Shown here: positions 15,913 through 23,460 of the stretch, piece by piece
Layout: each line of letters starts with the position of its first letter
Position numbering within the stretch: the stretch's first letter is position 1
Assembly (NCBI GenBank): GCA_943324395.2
Contig: CALPLL020000003.1
Location: 1 to 23,460 of the forward strand
Direction of reading: 5' to 3'
Length of the DNA: 23,460 bases
Origin: Rhizobium sp. Q54
Lineage (GTDB): Bacteria; Bacteroidota; Bacteroidia; Flavobacteriales; Flavobacteriaceae
Made by a program: the position numbers and the translations under genes
Notes under the pieces: generated by a model
Seen by the model: the letters and a program-made list of their open reading frames with translations, nothing else
Told to the model about the DNA's origin: nothing
Database searches by the model: none

Positions 15913-17949
15913 TTAGTTAACCTTATAAAATCCCTTTTCGGCAGTAGCATGAAAAGGGATTTTCTTTTTTATGCAAATGGATTTCCAAAGATTGATATTC
16001 GTTTTATAATTGGAGGCATCTGCAACAATTAACTCCGGACGGTTTACTTGAATTAATCGCTCTAAATTTATTTTAGGTGATTGTCGTAAAATAATAATGT
16101 CTGGATTTATTTCTTTTGAATAAATGCCAAAACTATCAATAACCATTATCTTTTTATCTTTGAAATAATACAAATTTTGAATTTTATTTATTCTAGTTAT
16201 TGAGCTGTTATTTACAATTAAGTAGGATTTTAAAGAAGTATTTGATGCTAGTTTATCAATAGTTTTTTCATTACCAAAAACCATTACTTTATCTCCATTT
16301 CTTTCTGTTATTAATGTGTTTTTCCAACTATTAAAAACAATAAATTCCTGTTGGTTTTGAATTTTCCAACGGGTAATTAACAATGTAGTTTGCAAAAGCA
16401 ACAAACTAAATAAAGCAACTACAATTTTAGGATAAGTTGGTTTTTTAAATAAAATTACAAAGGCAATTATTAGAAGGTACAAGCAAATTAAAGTTTGCCA
16501 ATTTATGGGAATGTCCTTTATAATAAATTGCTCAAATGAAGCTACCAAGTTGATAATTTTGTTTAAGAAAAAGATACAAATTTCTAATGATTTCATTGTT
16601 ATCATTGGAACTAAATCAAAAGCTGCCATTACCATTACGAGAACCCCCAAACCCATAATGATAATTAAAAAAGGAATTATTATCAGATTAGTAATAAAAA
16701 ACAAACCCGGAAATTGATGAAAATAATAAATACTTAATGGGAAAGCTCCAATTTGCGCTGCAAAAGAGACTGTTAAAATCTCCCAAAAATAAGTTACGAT
16801 TTTGTTTTTTGGAATCCATAAATCGGAAATTAAAGGCTTTAGCCACAAAATAAAAAATAAGGATAGGTAACTTAATTGAAATCCAACATCAAATAAAAAG
16901 GAAGGTTGAAAAAACAAAATTAGAAACATAGATACCAATAAAGTATGAAAAATATTGGTGCTTTTTTTCAAATACATTCCCACAGCAACAAAAGAGAACA
17001 TAGTTACCGACCGAACCACAGAAGGTGAAAGCCCCGCCAAAATTGCAAATCCCCAAAGGCAAATTATTATCGTTAGTAATCGAATTGTATTTCCTAATTT
17101 ATTTTTTGGTAAGGGATTTAATAAAAATGTAAGGAAAAGCAAAATAAATCCTACATGCAATCCGGAAACCGATAATATGTGAATTGCTCCTGCGTATTGA
17201 TAATCTTTTATTATTTCCTTTGAAATATCTTGTTGTTGTCCTAAGATAAGAGCGCTAACAACTTGTAATTCGTCTTTTGAAAAATTACTTTTTTTAAGGT
17301 TGTTTATTATTTTATTTCTAAGATAATCTGAATAATACCAAATGTTTTTATCAATTTTATCACTAACTTTAATGGTATTTGTGTTGGTGTAAATTTGAGC
17401 AAATATGGATTTATTATTCAAATATCTGCCATAATCAAATTGGTTTGGATTTAGTGATTTGTTATTTAAAATGCACTTTCCATAAATTTGAATGTTATTT
17501 CCAATGTGTATTTTACAATTATCTTGAGTTTTATGAATTTGTAGTAATATTTTTCCTGAACACGATTTATTATCTAATCGTTTTACTAATCCGATGTATT
17601 TATCAATTGAAGAACTCCCTTTTAATTTTTCCCGCAAGACCAATTCTACAGAATGATAATCAGTTTCGTTTTTTATTAAATGCACATAGTTTTCCTTGTC
17701 GTAAAATTCATTATTTATTACCTGAGTGCAGGATCCAATTTGAAAAAATAATAAATACGTAGCAAATCCAAAATATATTTTTTGAATAAAATCTCTCTTT
17801 GATAAATATAAAGTGACAATAAATGGAACGAAAAATATTCCTGTAATTATGAATGAGGTAGTTGGATTTGGGTTGAAGTAGTATGAAAATACAATTCCCA
17901 ATATAAACCAAAATGTTATTTTCATTAAAGGAAATTGAAGTATTTTCAT
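15913..17949 (-). CDS. comEC: ComEC/Rec2 family DNA-uptake channel protein
   Basis: A 678-residue polytopic membrane protein. N-terminal helices cover about residues 10-75, then a DUF4131/OB-like domain (about 95-190) ends with the family motif NPNQFDYGRYL (167-177). The Competence membrane domain (about 225-500) carries HILSVSGLHVGF at 257-268, GLSPSVVRS at 306-314 and FDVGFQLSYL at 353-362, all typical of ComEC. The family carries single-stranded DNA across the inner membrane in natural transformation. The C-terminal part (about 535-678) resembles the end of a metallo-beta-lactamase domain (SPKINLERL, LIVADASNYK, KIPFHATAEKGFY) but shows no HxHxDH metal motif, so nuclease activity is doubtful. 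It is the last gene of the lpxB operon, 27 bases after the NlpC/P60 gene. Confidence 0.9.
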   Translation of the reverse strand: MKILQFPLMKITFWFILGIVFSYYFNPNPTTSFIITGIFFVPFIVTLYLSKRDFIQKIYFGFATYLLFFQIGSCTQVINNEFYDKENYVHLIKNETDYHSVELVLREKLKGSSSIDKYIGLVKRLDNKSCSGKILLQIHKTQDNCKIHIGNNIQIYGKCILNNKSLNPNQFDYGRYLNNKSIFAQIYTNTNTIKVSDKIDKNIWYYSDYLRNKIINNLKKSNFSKDELQVVSALILGQQQDISKEIIKDYQYAGAIHILSVSGLHVGFILLFLTFLLNPLPKNKLGNTIRLLTIIICLWGFAILAGLSPSVVRSVTMFSFVAVGMYLKKSTNIFHTLLVSMFLILFFQPSFLFDVGFQLSYLSLFFILWLKPLISDLWIPKNKIVTYFWEILTVSFAAQIGAFPLSIYYFHQFPGLFFITNLIIIPFLIIIMGLGVLVMVMAAFDLVPMITMKSLEICIFFLNKIINLVASFEQFIIKDIPINWQTLICLYLLIIAFVILFKKPTYPKIVVALFSLLLLQTTLLITRWKIQNQQEFIVFNSWKNTLITERNGDKVMVFGNEKTIDKLASNTSLKSYLIVNNSSITRINKIQNLYYFKDKKIMVIDSFGIYSKEINPDIIILRQSPKINLERLIQVNRPELIVADASNYKTNINLWKSICIKKKIPFHATAEKGFYKVN
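15927..15970 (+). terminator. Terminator for the thioredoxin gene, embedded in the comEC coding end
   Basis: A perfect 13-bp stem AAAATCCCTTTTC (15927-15939) / GAAAAGGGATTTT (15951-15963) with an 11-base loop is followed by CTTTTTT (15964-15970). It works on the plus strand, 16 bases past the thioredoxin stop, and lies entirely within the last codons of comEC on the minus strand, encoding its KIPFHATAEKGFY tail. Confidence 0.85.
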
Positions 17950-17976
17950 TCTCCTAATATAGTCAATTTAATCTTA

Positions 17977-18669
17977 CTAAAACGAAGAATAAATTCTGTT
18001 TACTTGAGCGAAAGTTCTTTTGTAATAAGGTTCTTTTGTGGAAGATATAATCACACCTTTTGAGGTTGCTGAATGGATAAATTTAATCTCGTCTTCCAAA
18101 ACTTCCACAACCATTCCCACGTGATTAATTATTTTTCGACCATTAGTTTTAAAGAAAATTAAATCCCCTTTTCTAATTTCATCAGGATTTAAAACAGACC
18201 CTAAAGTTGACATTTCATTGGATGATCTAGGCAGAACAATATCGAATTTACTGAAAGTAAAAAACATTAATCCAGAGCAATCAAAGCCTTCAGGACTTGA
18301 ACCGCCGCTTCTATAATTTGCTCCTAAATTTTCTGAAGCAGCATTAATCAATTGCTCTACTAAGTAACTTGAATCAGAAGTATTAATAACAAAATCTTCT
18401 GAATTTTCATCTTTACTTAACCTGCTTTTTATGTCTTTTTTTGGAGATATTTCTGTAATTCCGGGTTCAATTTTTTCAACAACTTTCTTTTTTTTCTTTT
18501 CAGGTTTTGCATTCGCAGCCACCTCAGGCTTATTATATAAACCTTTTTTTTCTGCTTCAGATTTAGACGTAACTATCACTGAAGTTGTTTTACAACTCGT
18601 AAATACTAAAAATAAAAGGAAAAGTGAAATGAGATTTCTCAAGGATATTTTTTTTGCAAATTTATGCAA
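17977..18669 (-). CDS. NlpC/P60 (C40) cell-wall peptidase lipoprotein, non-ATG start
   Basis: A 230-residue lipoprotein. A hydrophobic signal segment (about 11-24) ends at Cys26 in FTSC, followed by a Lys/Glu-rich low-complexity linker (about 30-90, including PEKKKKKVVEK). The C-terminal NlpC/P60 domain (about 100-230) carries the catalytic Cys131 in GFDCSG, His183 in INHVGMV and His199 in FIHS. The family cleaves peptidoglycan stem peptides in the periplasm. No ATG is available in frame: TAA lies immediately before the TTG at 18669, with a second TTG at 18642 (giving RNLISLF after Met and a shorter 17-residue signal region). Either TTG has an A-rich upstream stretch. It begins 10 bases after lpxB and precedes comEC by 27 bases. 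Confidence 0.85.
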   Translation of the reverse strand: MHKFAKKISLRNLISLFLLFLVFTSCKTTSVIVTSKSEAEKKGLYNKPEVAANAKPEKKKKKVVEKIEPGITEISPKKDIKSRLSKDENSEDFVINTSDSSYLVEQLINAASENLGANYRSGGSSPEGFDCSGLMFFTFSKFDIVLPRSSNEMSTLGSVLNPDEIRKGDLIFFKTNGRKIINHVGMVVEVLEDEIKFIHSATSKGVIISSTKEPYYKRTFAQVNRIYSSF

Positions 18670-18679
18670 TTAATTCTAA

Positions 18680-19798
18680 TCAGATTTTTTGCAAATTACT
18701 TACAATGAGTTTTGCCGTTTTTTGGCTTGCACCGCTACCGCCTAATTTCATTTCAAGAGAGTTGTAATTTTCTAGAATTTCACTTCTGTATTTTAAATCT
18801 AAAAGTTTTTGAAGTTCGATTTTTAGTGAATTAGAATTTAAATTTTCTTGAATTAATTCGGTAACTACTTCTTTATCCATAATTAAATTTACAAGTGAAA
18901 TGTATTTTAAAGTTACAATTCTTTTAGCAATTTGGTAGGAAAGCCAACTCCCTTTATAACATACAACCTCGGGAACTTTAAAAAGAGCTGTTTCCAAAGT
19001 TGCCGTTCCAGAAGTTACTAATGCAGCGAAAGAAACGCTTAATAAATCATAAGTTCTATTGGAAATAAAATGACAATTATCAGAAGTTAAAAAAGTAGAA
19101 TAAAAAGAATATTCTTGACTTGGAGCACCGGCAATTACAAATTGATATTCTGGAAAATCATCAACAATACTCAGCATTACACTCAGCATTTTAGCGATTT
19201 CCTGCTTTCTACTTCCGGGTAAAATAGCTATAATTGGCTTGTCACTTAAATTATTTTCCTTTCTAAATTCAATATCATTTACGGTTTTTCGATTATGGAT
19301 AGCATCAATCAATGGATGACCAACAAATTCAACATTATAATGATGTTTATCTTCATAAAAGTCTTTTTCGAATGGTAAAATCACATACATTTTATCAATG
19401 TCTCGCTTAATATCTATTATTCTATTTTCTTTCCAAGCCCAAATTTGAGGGGAGATGTAATAGTGAGTTTTCATTCCCAATTTTTTAGCCCATTTGGCAA
19501 TTCTCATATTGAATCCTGGGTAATCAATAAAAACTAATACGTCGGGCTTGAATTCTAAAATATCTTTTTTACAGATTTTAATATTGTTTAGAATGGTTTT
19601 TAAATTCAATACCACTTCTAGAAACCCCATAAACGATAATTCACGATAATGCTTTACCAAAGTTCCGCCTTCAGATTGCATTAAATCACCACCCCAAAAA
19701 CGAATTTCAGCGTTTGAATCTTCATTATACAAAGACTTCATCAAGTTTGAACCATGTAAATCTCCTGAAGCTTCTCCTGCAATAATATAGTATTTCAT
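18680..19798 (-). CDS. lpxB: Lipid-A-disaccharide synthase
   Basis: A 372-residue glycosyltransferase (GT19) that joins UDP-2,3-diacylglucosamine and lipid X to form the lipid A disaccharide at the cytoplasmic face of the inner membrane. Recognised motifs are GEASGDLHG at 8-16, FIDYPGFN at 90-97, YISPQIWAWKENR at 114-126, VGHPLID at 159-165 and the nucleotide-binding LPGSRKQEI at 193-201. Length is close to that of the E. coli enzyme. It lies 9 bases after a small membrane-protein gene and 10 bases before the NlpC/P60 gene. It fits the envelope theme with the LptC-like gene elsewhere in the window, both serving lipopolysaccharide production. Confidence 0.96.
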   Translation of the reverse strand: MKYYIIAGEASGDLHGSNLMKSLYNEDSNAEIRFWGGDLMQSEGGTLVKHYRELSFMGFLEVVLNLKTILNNIKICKKDILEFKPDVLVFIDYPGFNMRIAKWAKKLGMKTHYYISPQIWAWKENRIIDIKRDIDKMYVILPFEKDFYEDKHHYNVEFVGHPLIDAIHNRKTVNDIEFRKENNLSDKPIIAILPGSRKQEIAKMLSVMLSIVDDFPEYQFVIAGAPSQEYSFYSTFLTSDNCHFISNRTYDLLSVSFAALVTSGTATLETALFKVPEVVCYKGSWLSYQIAKRIVTLKYISLVNLIMDKEVVTELIQENLNSNSLKIELQKLLDLKYRSEILENYNSLEMKLGGSGASQKTAKLIVSNLQKI

Positions 19799-19807
19799 AA
19801 GATTTAT

Positions 19808-20080
19808 CTATATAAATAAAGTGACGATTGTTAGTAGTATTATGGCTAAAATAATCCCTTTTGCCATTGTTTCTTTTCTGTATTTTAATAATCCAAAGAA
19901 CATTCCAATATTTAAAATGGTACCTAATGAAATTATTTTCCCCAATTTCCCTTCAAACTTTAAGAGCTCTAAACCACCCAAAAATGAATAAGGGGTAAAC
20001 ATGAAAATAAACAGGTAACTTCCAATTAATGAAGTTGTTAATCCAATTAATAATCCGTAAAATAACTCTATTTTTTTCAT
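19808..20080 (-). CDS. Small membrane protein upstream of lpxB, function unknown
   Basis: A 90-residue protein with about three predicted transmembrane segments: residues 8-28 (YGLLIGLTTSLIGSYLFIFM), about 49-65 (IISLGTILNIGMFFGLL), and 72-90 (MAKGIILAIILLTIVTLFI), with basic residues between (KYRKE). It is the first gene of the four-gene operon and ends 9 bases before lpxB, so it is presumably made together with LpxB. I recognise no named domain. Related short membrane proteins are, from memory, often found beside lpxB in flavobacteria, but its role is unknown. A lipid A-linked membrane function is only a guess from position. Confidence 0.7.
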   Translation of the reverse strand: MKKIELFYGLLIGLTTSLIGSYLFIFMFTPYSFLGGLELLKFEGKLGKIISLGTILNIGMFFGLLKYRKETMAKGIILAIILLTIVTLFI

Positions 20081-20183
20081 TTATTATTTAAAAGAAACAA
20101 CTATTTTCCGATGTAAAAATAATCATTTTTAATCTCACATTAACACTTTTGATTCTTTAACAAAAAATTAGATAAATCCATAT

Positions 20184-20212
20184 TTTGAGATACTTTTTTT
20201 TGTTTACCTTAG
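20184..20212 (+). promoter_or_regulatory. Likely promoter of the tail-specific protease gene
   Basis: TTTG at 20184-20187 is followed after 17 bases by TACCTTAG at 20205-20212, matching the Bacteroidota TTTG / TAnnTTTG arrangement with one mismatch in the -7 box. Transcription would start about 20217-20220, giving a very short leader to the ATG at 20225 or about 25-30 bases to the in-frame ATG at 20246. It lies in the 144-base gap shared with the divergent lpxB operon. Confidence 0.5.
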
Positions 20213-20224
20213 TTAAAAAATTTA

Positions 20225-22444
20225 ATGAATACATTTTTGAATTTTATGAAAAGGAATTATAAGGTTATAGCACTCGTTTTAGTTGCTTCATTAACGCTTT
20301 GGAGTTTTATTCCAAAACAAAAAGGAGATCCAGAAAAAGATAAATTATTATTAGAATTATTGACATTTGTTATAGAAAAAGGGCACTACAGCCCTGCAGC
20401 AATTGACGATAATTTTTCTAAAAGCTTATATAAGGAATACATAAAATCACTTGATCCTACCAAAAGATTCTTTTTGCAATCCGATATTGATGATTTTTCA
20501 AAATATGAAACCGACTTAGATGACCAAATTAAAAATAAAGATTTGACCTTTTTTGATTTGACCTATTCCCGGTTGAAACAACGTATTGATGAAAGTAAAA
20601 CGTATTATACAGCTATTTTGTCTCAACCGTTTGACTTTAAAGTTGAAGAAGAATACAATTCTGATTATGAAAAATTACCTTTTGCAACATCAATTTCAGA
20701 GTTAAAAGAGAAATGGAGAAAACAATTGAAATTATCAGTTTTATCCTCATTAACCGACCGATTAAAATTGGAAGAAGATATTAAAAATGGAGTTGTAAAA
20801 GCGAAAAAAGATTCTATTGGGGTTAAAAAATCAGAAAAAACAATAGATATAACTCCAAAAACATTTGAGCAAAATGAAAAAGAAACTCGAGCAAGTACTT
20901 TAAAATCAATGAACGAATTTTTCGGTTTAATTGATGAAATGAAGAGAGAAGAATGGTTTTCAGTTTTCGTAAATACCATAGCTGAACGTTTCGATCCCCA
21001 CACCTCATATTTTGCCCCAGAAGAAAAAGAGCGTTTTGACGTGAGTATGTCAGGTAAATTTTTCGGAATTGGTGCTCGCCTTCAAAAGAAAAATGATTTT
21101 ACTGAAATTACCGAATTAATTTCTGGTGGACCCGCTTGGAGAGGAAAAGAGTTAGAAGTAGGAGATATTTTTCTAAAAGTTGCCCAAGGAGATAAAGACC
21201 CTGTTGATGTAGTAGGAATGAAAATTGACGATGTGGTTAAAAAAATTAAAGGGCCAAAAGGAACTGAAGTTAGGTTAACGGTTAAAAAAACAGACGGTAC
21301 TATTAAAGTCATTACCCTAATTCGCGACGAAATTGAAATTGAAGAAACCTATTTAAAATCAAGTATTGTAGAAAAAAATGGACTTAAATATGGTGTAATT
21401 TATTTACCTAAATTCTATATTGATTTTGAGAATGCTGACAGTAGAGATGCCGGAAAAGACATGGCGATTGAAGTGGAACGATTAAAAAAAGAAGGAGTAA
21501 ACGGAATTGTTTTGGATGTTCGTGATGACGGTGGTGGATCTTTAAAAACGGTTGTTGATATTGCTGGGTTATTTATAGAACAAGGTCCAATTGTTCAAAT
21601 AAAATCGGCTGCAGGTAAAAAAGAAATTCTTTATGACAAAGACAAAAAAGTGCAATGGGATGGTCCTTTAGTAATTATGATTAATAATTTTTCAGCTTCA
21701 GCTTCAGAAATTTTAGCGGCAGCTATTCAAGATTATAAACGTGGAGTAATTATTGGAAGTAAACAATCCTATGGCAAAGGAACGGTACAAAATATTATCG
21801 ACCTAAATCAATTTATTAGAAATTCATCACTTGGAGATCTAGGAGCCTTAAAAACTACTACTCAAAAATTTTATAGAATCAATGGTGGATCCACCCAATT
21901 GGAGGGTGTTAGTAGTGATGTTGTTATGCCTGATAAGTATTCATATATTAAAATGGGAGAACGTGACGTTGATAATGCAATGCCATGGGATAAAATTGAT
22001 GCTGCGGATTACTCTGTTTGGAATAAAAATAATAATATTTCTACTGCAATTGAAAATAGTAAAAAACGATTGGCAAATAATAACCAATTTAAATTGATCG
22101 ATGAAAATGCAAAATGGATCAATGAAAGAAGTGAAGATCATATTTACAATTTGCAAATTGATAAATTTAAATCAGAACAAAAATTACTCGAGGAAACTTC
22201 AAAAAAGTACAAGTCTGTTTTAGATTATAAAAACCAATTGACATTTTATTCTCTCCCATACGAAAATGATATGATGTTAACTGATTTGGCTTTAAAAGAA
22301 AAAAGACAAAGATGGCACGAGAGTTTGGCAAAAGATATCTATGTAGACGAAGCTCTCAATGTATTAAATGATTTACAACCAAAGGAAGTTGCCAAAAAAA
22401 CTAATGTCACTCTAAAGAAAAAAGACAAATTAGTAAAGTCATAA
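20225..22444 (+). CDS. prc: Tail-specific (carboxy-terminal processing) protease, S41A family
   Basis: A 739-residue periplasmic protease that degrades or trims proteins from the C-terminus. A signal/anchor segment lies at about 13-29, a long charged N-terminal domain at 35-270 (with FDPHTSYFAPEE at 256-267), a PDZ domain at about 273-365, and the S41 peptidase core at about 385-575. LDVRDDGGGSL is at 430-440. The catalytic serine is expected to be Ser492 in FSASASEI and the general base Lys518 in YGKGTVQ, by analogy with E. coli Prc. A charged tail follows, ending in KKKDKLVKS. A second ATG at 20246 (residue 8) is a possible start. E. coli Prc targets lipoproteins and peptidoglycan hydrolases, so the nearby NlpC/P60 protein is an interesting candidate substrate, though unproven. 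Confidence 0.92.
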   Translation: MNTFLNFMKRNYKVIALVLVASLTLWSFIPKQKGDPEKDKLLLELLTFVIEKGHYSPAAIDDNFSKSLYKEYIKSLDPTKRFFLQSDIDDFSKYETDLDDQIKNKDLTFFDLTYSRLKQRIDESKTYYTAILSQPFDFKVEEEYNSDYEKLPFATSISELKEKWRKQLKLSVLSSLTDRLKLEEDIKNGVVKAKKDSIGVKKSEKTIDITPKTFEQNEKETRASTLKSMNEFFGLIDEMKREEWFSVFVNTIAERFDPHTSYFAPEEKERFDVSMSGKFFGIGARLQKKNDFTEITELISGGPAWRGKELEVGDIFLKVAQGDKDPVDVVGMKIDDVVKKIKGPKGTEVRLTVKKTDGTIKVITLIRDEIEIEETYLKSSIVEKNGLKYGVIYLPKFYIDFENADSRDAGKDMAIEVERLKKEGVNGIVLDVRDDGGGSLKTVVDIAGLFIEQGPIVQIKSAAGKKEILYDKDKKVQWDGPLVIMINNFSASASEILAAAIQDYKRGVIIGSKQSYGKGTVQNIIDLNQFIRNSSLGDLGALKTTTQKFYRINGGSTQLEGVSSDVVMPDKYSYIKMGERDVDNAMPWDKIDAADYSVWNKNNNISTAIENSKKRLANNNQFKLIDENAKWINERSEDHIYNLQIDKFKSEQKLLEETSKKYKSVLDYKNQLTFYSLPYENDMMLTDLALKEKRQRWHESLAKDIYVDEALNVLNDLQPKEVAKKTNVTLKKKDKLVKS

Positions 22445-22477
22445 AAAAAGTCCTGAGTTTTTCTCAGGACTTTTTTT
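22443..22477. terminator. Bidirectional rho-independent terminator
   Basis: A stem AGTCCTGAG (22449-22457) / CTCAGGACT (22463-22471) with a TTTTT loop extends through A-runs and T-runs to 15 pairs. The A-run on the left and T-run on the right let it serve both strands. It overlaps the stop codon of the protease gene by two bases and separates it from the convergent fabD. Confidence 0.92.
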
Positions 22478-22482
22478 ATAAT

Positions 22483-23367
22483 TTAAATAGTTATTAATGC
22501 ATTTGCAGTAATTGCGTCACGATCAATTTTCCCTACTAATCCAACAAGTACTTTACCAGGGCCCACTTCTGTAAATAAAGTTGCACCATCCTTTACCATT
22601 TGTTGAACAGATTGTGTCCATTTTACAGGAGCTGTAAGTTGAATAATTAGATTTTTCTTAATTTCAATTGGATCTGAAACTGCATTGGCAGTAACATTTT
22701 GATAGACTGGACAAATTGGAGTGGAAAAAGTAGTTGCTTCAATTGCAGCGGCTAATTCCTCGCGTGCTGGTTCCATCATTGGGGAGTGAAATCCACCGCC
22801 TACAGGTAATAACAACGCTCTTTTTGCGCCAGCTTCTTTCATTGCTTCACAGGCCTTTTCAACAGCTAAAAACTCTCCTGAAATTACCAATTGACCTGGG
22901 CAGTTGTAGTTTGCCGCTACAACAACTCCATCAATTGATGCACAAACTTCTTCAACAACTGAATCTTCTAATCCCAAAACCGCAGCCATTGTTGAAGGTT
23001 TTATTTCACATGCTTTTTGCATTGCTAAAGCTCTTTTTGAAACTAATTTTAAACCGTCTTCAAAGGATAAAGTCCCATTTGCAACTAATGCAGAAAATTC
23101 TCCTAATGAATGTCCGGCAACCATCTCAGGTGTGAAATCGGTTAACGTTATAGCCAATATTACCGAATGTAAAAAAACCGCTGGTTGGGTTACTTTGGTT
23201 TCTTTTAATTCTTCGGCAGTTCCTTCAAACATTATGTCTGTAATTCGGAAACCTAAAATTTCATTTGCCTTTTCAAATAAATCCTTAGCTAATTCTGAAT
23301 TTTCATACAATTCTTTTCCCATTCCTGTAAATTGGGCTCCCTGACCAGGAAATATAAATGCTTTCAT
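22483..23367 (-). CDS. fabD: Malonyl-CoA:acyl-carrier-protein transacylase
   Basis: A 294-residue cytoplasmic enzyme that moves malonyl groups from CoA to acyl-carrier protein for fatty-acid synthesis. GQGAQ at 8-12 and the nucleophile elbow GHSLGEFSAL with Ser87 are intact. Arg112 in KRALAM, His194 in GGFHSP and Gln243 in QLTAPV complete the expected active-site set. GVVVAANYNCPGQLVISG at 147-164 is the typical conserved stretch. Length matches the family. It starts 14 bases after the stop of an upstream partial gene, so the two are likely co-transcribed. It ends near a bidirectional terminator. Confidence 0.97.
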   Translation of the reverse strand: MKAFIFPGQGAQFTGMGKELYENSELAKDLFEKANEILGFRITDIMFEGTAEELKETKVTQPAVFLHSVILAITLTDFTPEMVAGHSLGEFSALVANGTLSFEDGLKLVSKRALAMQKACEIKPSTMAAVLGLEDSVVEEVCASIDGVVVAANYNCPGQLVISGEFLAVEKACEAMKEAGAKRALLLPVGGGFHSPMMEPAREELAAAIEATTFSTPICPVYQNVTANAVSDPIEIKKNLIIQLTAPVKWTQSVQQMVKDGATLFTEVGPGKVLVGLVGKIDRDAITANALITI

Positions 23368-23381
23368 AATTATTTGTCTAT

Positions 23382-23460
23382 TTAAGATTTCACTTTTATC
23401 AATTTTGCTGCCTCTTTTGCCAACTCAACAATTTCTTCAATTGGAGTTTTCAAATCATCA
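23382..23460 (-). CDS. C-terminal fragment of an unrecognised gene (start outside window)
   Basis: The last 25 codons of a minus-strand gene, with TAA at 23384-23382. The visible tail contains DDLKTPIEEIVELAKEAA and ends LIKVKS, an amphipathic, helix-like, Lys/Glu-rich segment. Too little is present to name a family. It lies 14 bases upstream of fabD on the same strand. Confidence 0.6.
   Translation of the reverse strand, partial: DDLKTPIEEIVELAKEAAKLIKVKS

Noticed and set aside
17379..17762. 127-codon open frame on the plus strand
   Set aside because: It lies fully opposite comEC, has a Cys/Phe/Tyr-rich composition without domain motifs, and is best explained as a shadow of the comEC frame.
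20665..21003. 112-codon open frame on the minus strand
   Set aside because: It lies inside the protease gene, is Ser/Phe-rich, and has no plausible start context; it is a shadow frame.
22734..23135. 133-codon open frame on the plus strand, rich in Leu and Gln
   Set aside because: It lies opposite the well-supported fabD gene; its Leu/Gln repeats are the antisense of Ala/Lys/Glu codons.
1..23460. CRISPR arrays, insertion sequences, tRNA or rRNA genes, and defence systems
   Set aside because: No spaced direct repeats, transposase-like frames, terminal inverted repeats or RNA-gene folds were seen by eye. Gaps between genes are all under about 150 bases.

Overview
The window is AT-rich, densely coded DNA from a member of the Bacteroidota, most likely a Flavobacterium or close relative in the Flavobacteriaceae. 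This rests on gene content and layout: a class II HMG-CoA reductase beside a GHMP kinase with a GSGYDIA motif, a dipeptidyl peptidase 4 whose catalytic residues fall at the numbers known for the Porphyromonas gingivalis enzyme, tandem POT peptide transporters, A-rich translation starts instead of strong Shine-Dalgarno sites, and promoter boxes resembling the Bacteroidota TAnnTTTG consensus. The species cannot be fixed from sequence reading alone. No mobile element, CRISPR array, tRNA or rRNA was seen, and no gap between genes exceeds about 150 bases.

Layout. (1) Positions 1-5755, plus strand: the end of coaX, an outer-membrane beta-barrel protein, an LptC-like lipoprotein, a 64-residue membrane protein, a CNNM/CorC-type membrane protein with CBS domains, and a PpiD-like periplasmic chaperone. 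This is mainly an envelope-biogenesis run, closed by a bidirectional terminator at about 5772-5804. (2) 5822-8076, minus strand: a two-gene mevalonate operon, HMG-CoA reductase then the GHMP kinase. (3) 8221-15910, plus strand: dipeptidyl peptidase 4, three POT-family peptide transporters and a secreted thioredoxin-like protein. DPP4 should release X-Pro/X-Ala dipeptides in the periplasm, and the POT carriers should import di- and tripeptides with protons, so the block reads as a peptide-scavenging unit. A strong terminator hairpin sits between the first and second transporters. (4) 15913-20080, minus strand: a compact operon, in transcription order a 90-residue membrane protein, lpxB, an NlpC/P60 lipoprotein and comEC. 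(5) 20225-22444, plus strand: a periplasmic tail-specific (C-terminal processing) protease, facing fabD across a bidirectional terminator. (6) 22483-23460, minus strand: fabD and the last 25 codons of an unrecognised upstream gene.

Most of the window is conserved housekeeping and envelope biology, and I do not see a clear undescribed defence or mobile system. The points most worth checking are the second POT transporter (Lys in place of the transmembrane-7 Glu, plus a long periplasmic insert), the possible role of the GHMP kinase as a missing mevalonate-pathway step, the ComEC C-terminus without a recognisable metallo-beta-lactamase metal motif, a terminator embedded in the comEC coding end, the hairpin inside the transporter cluster, and the lack of any ATG start for the NlpC/P60 gene.
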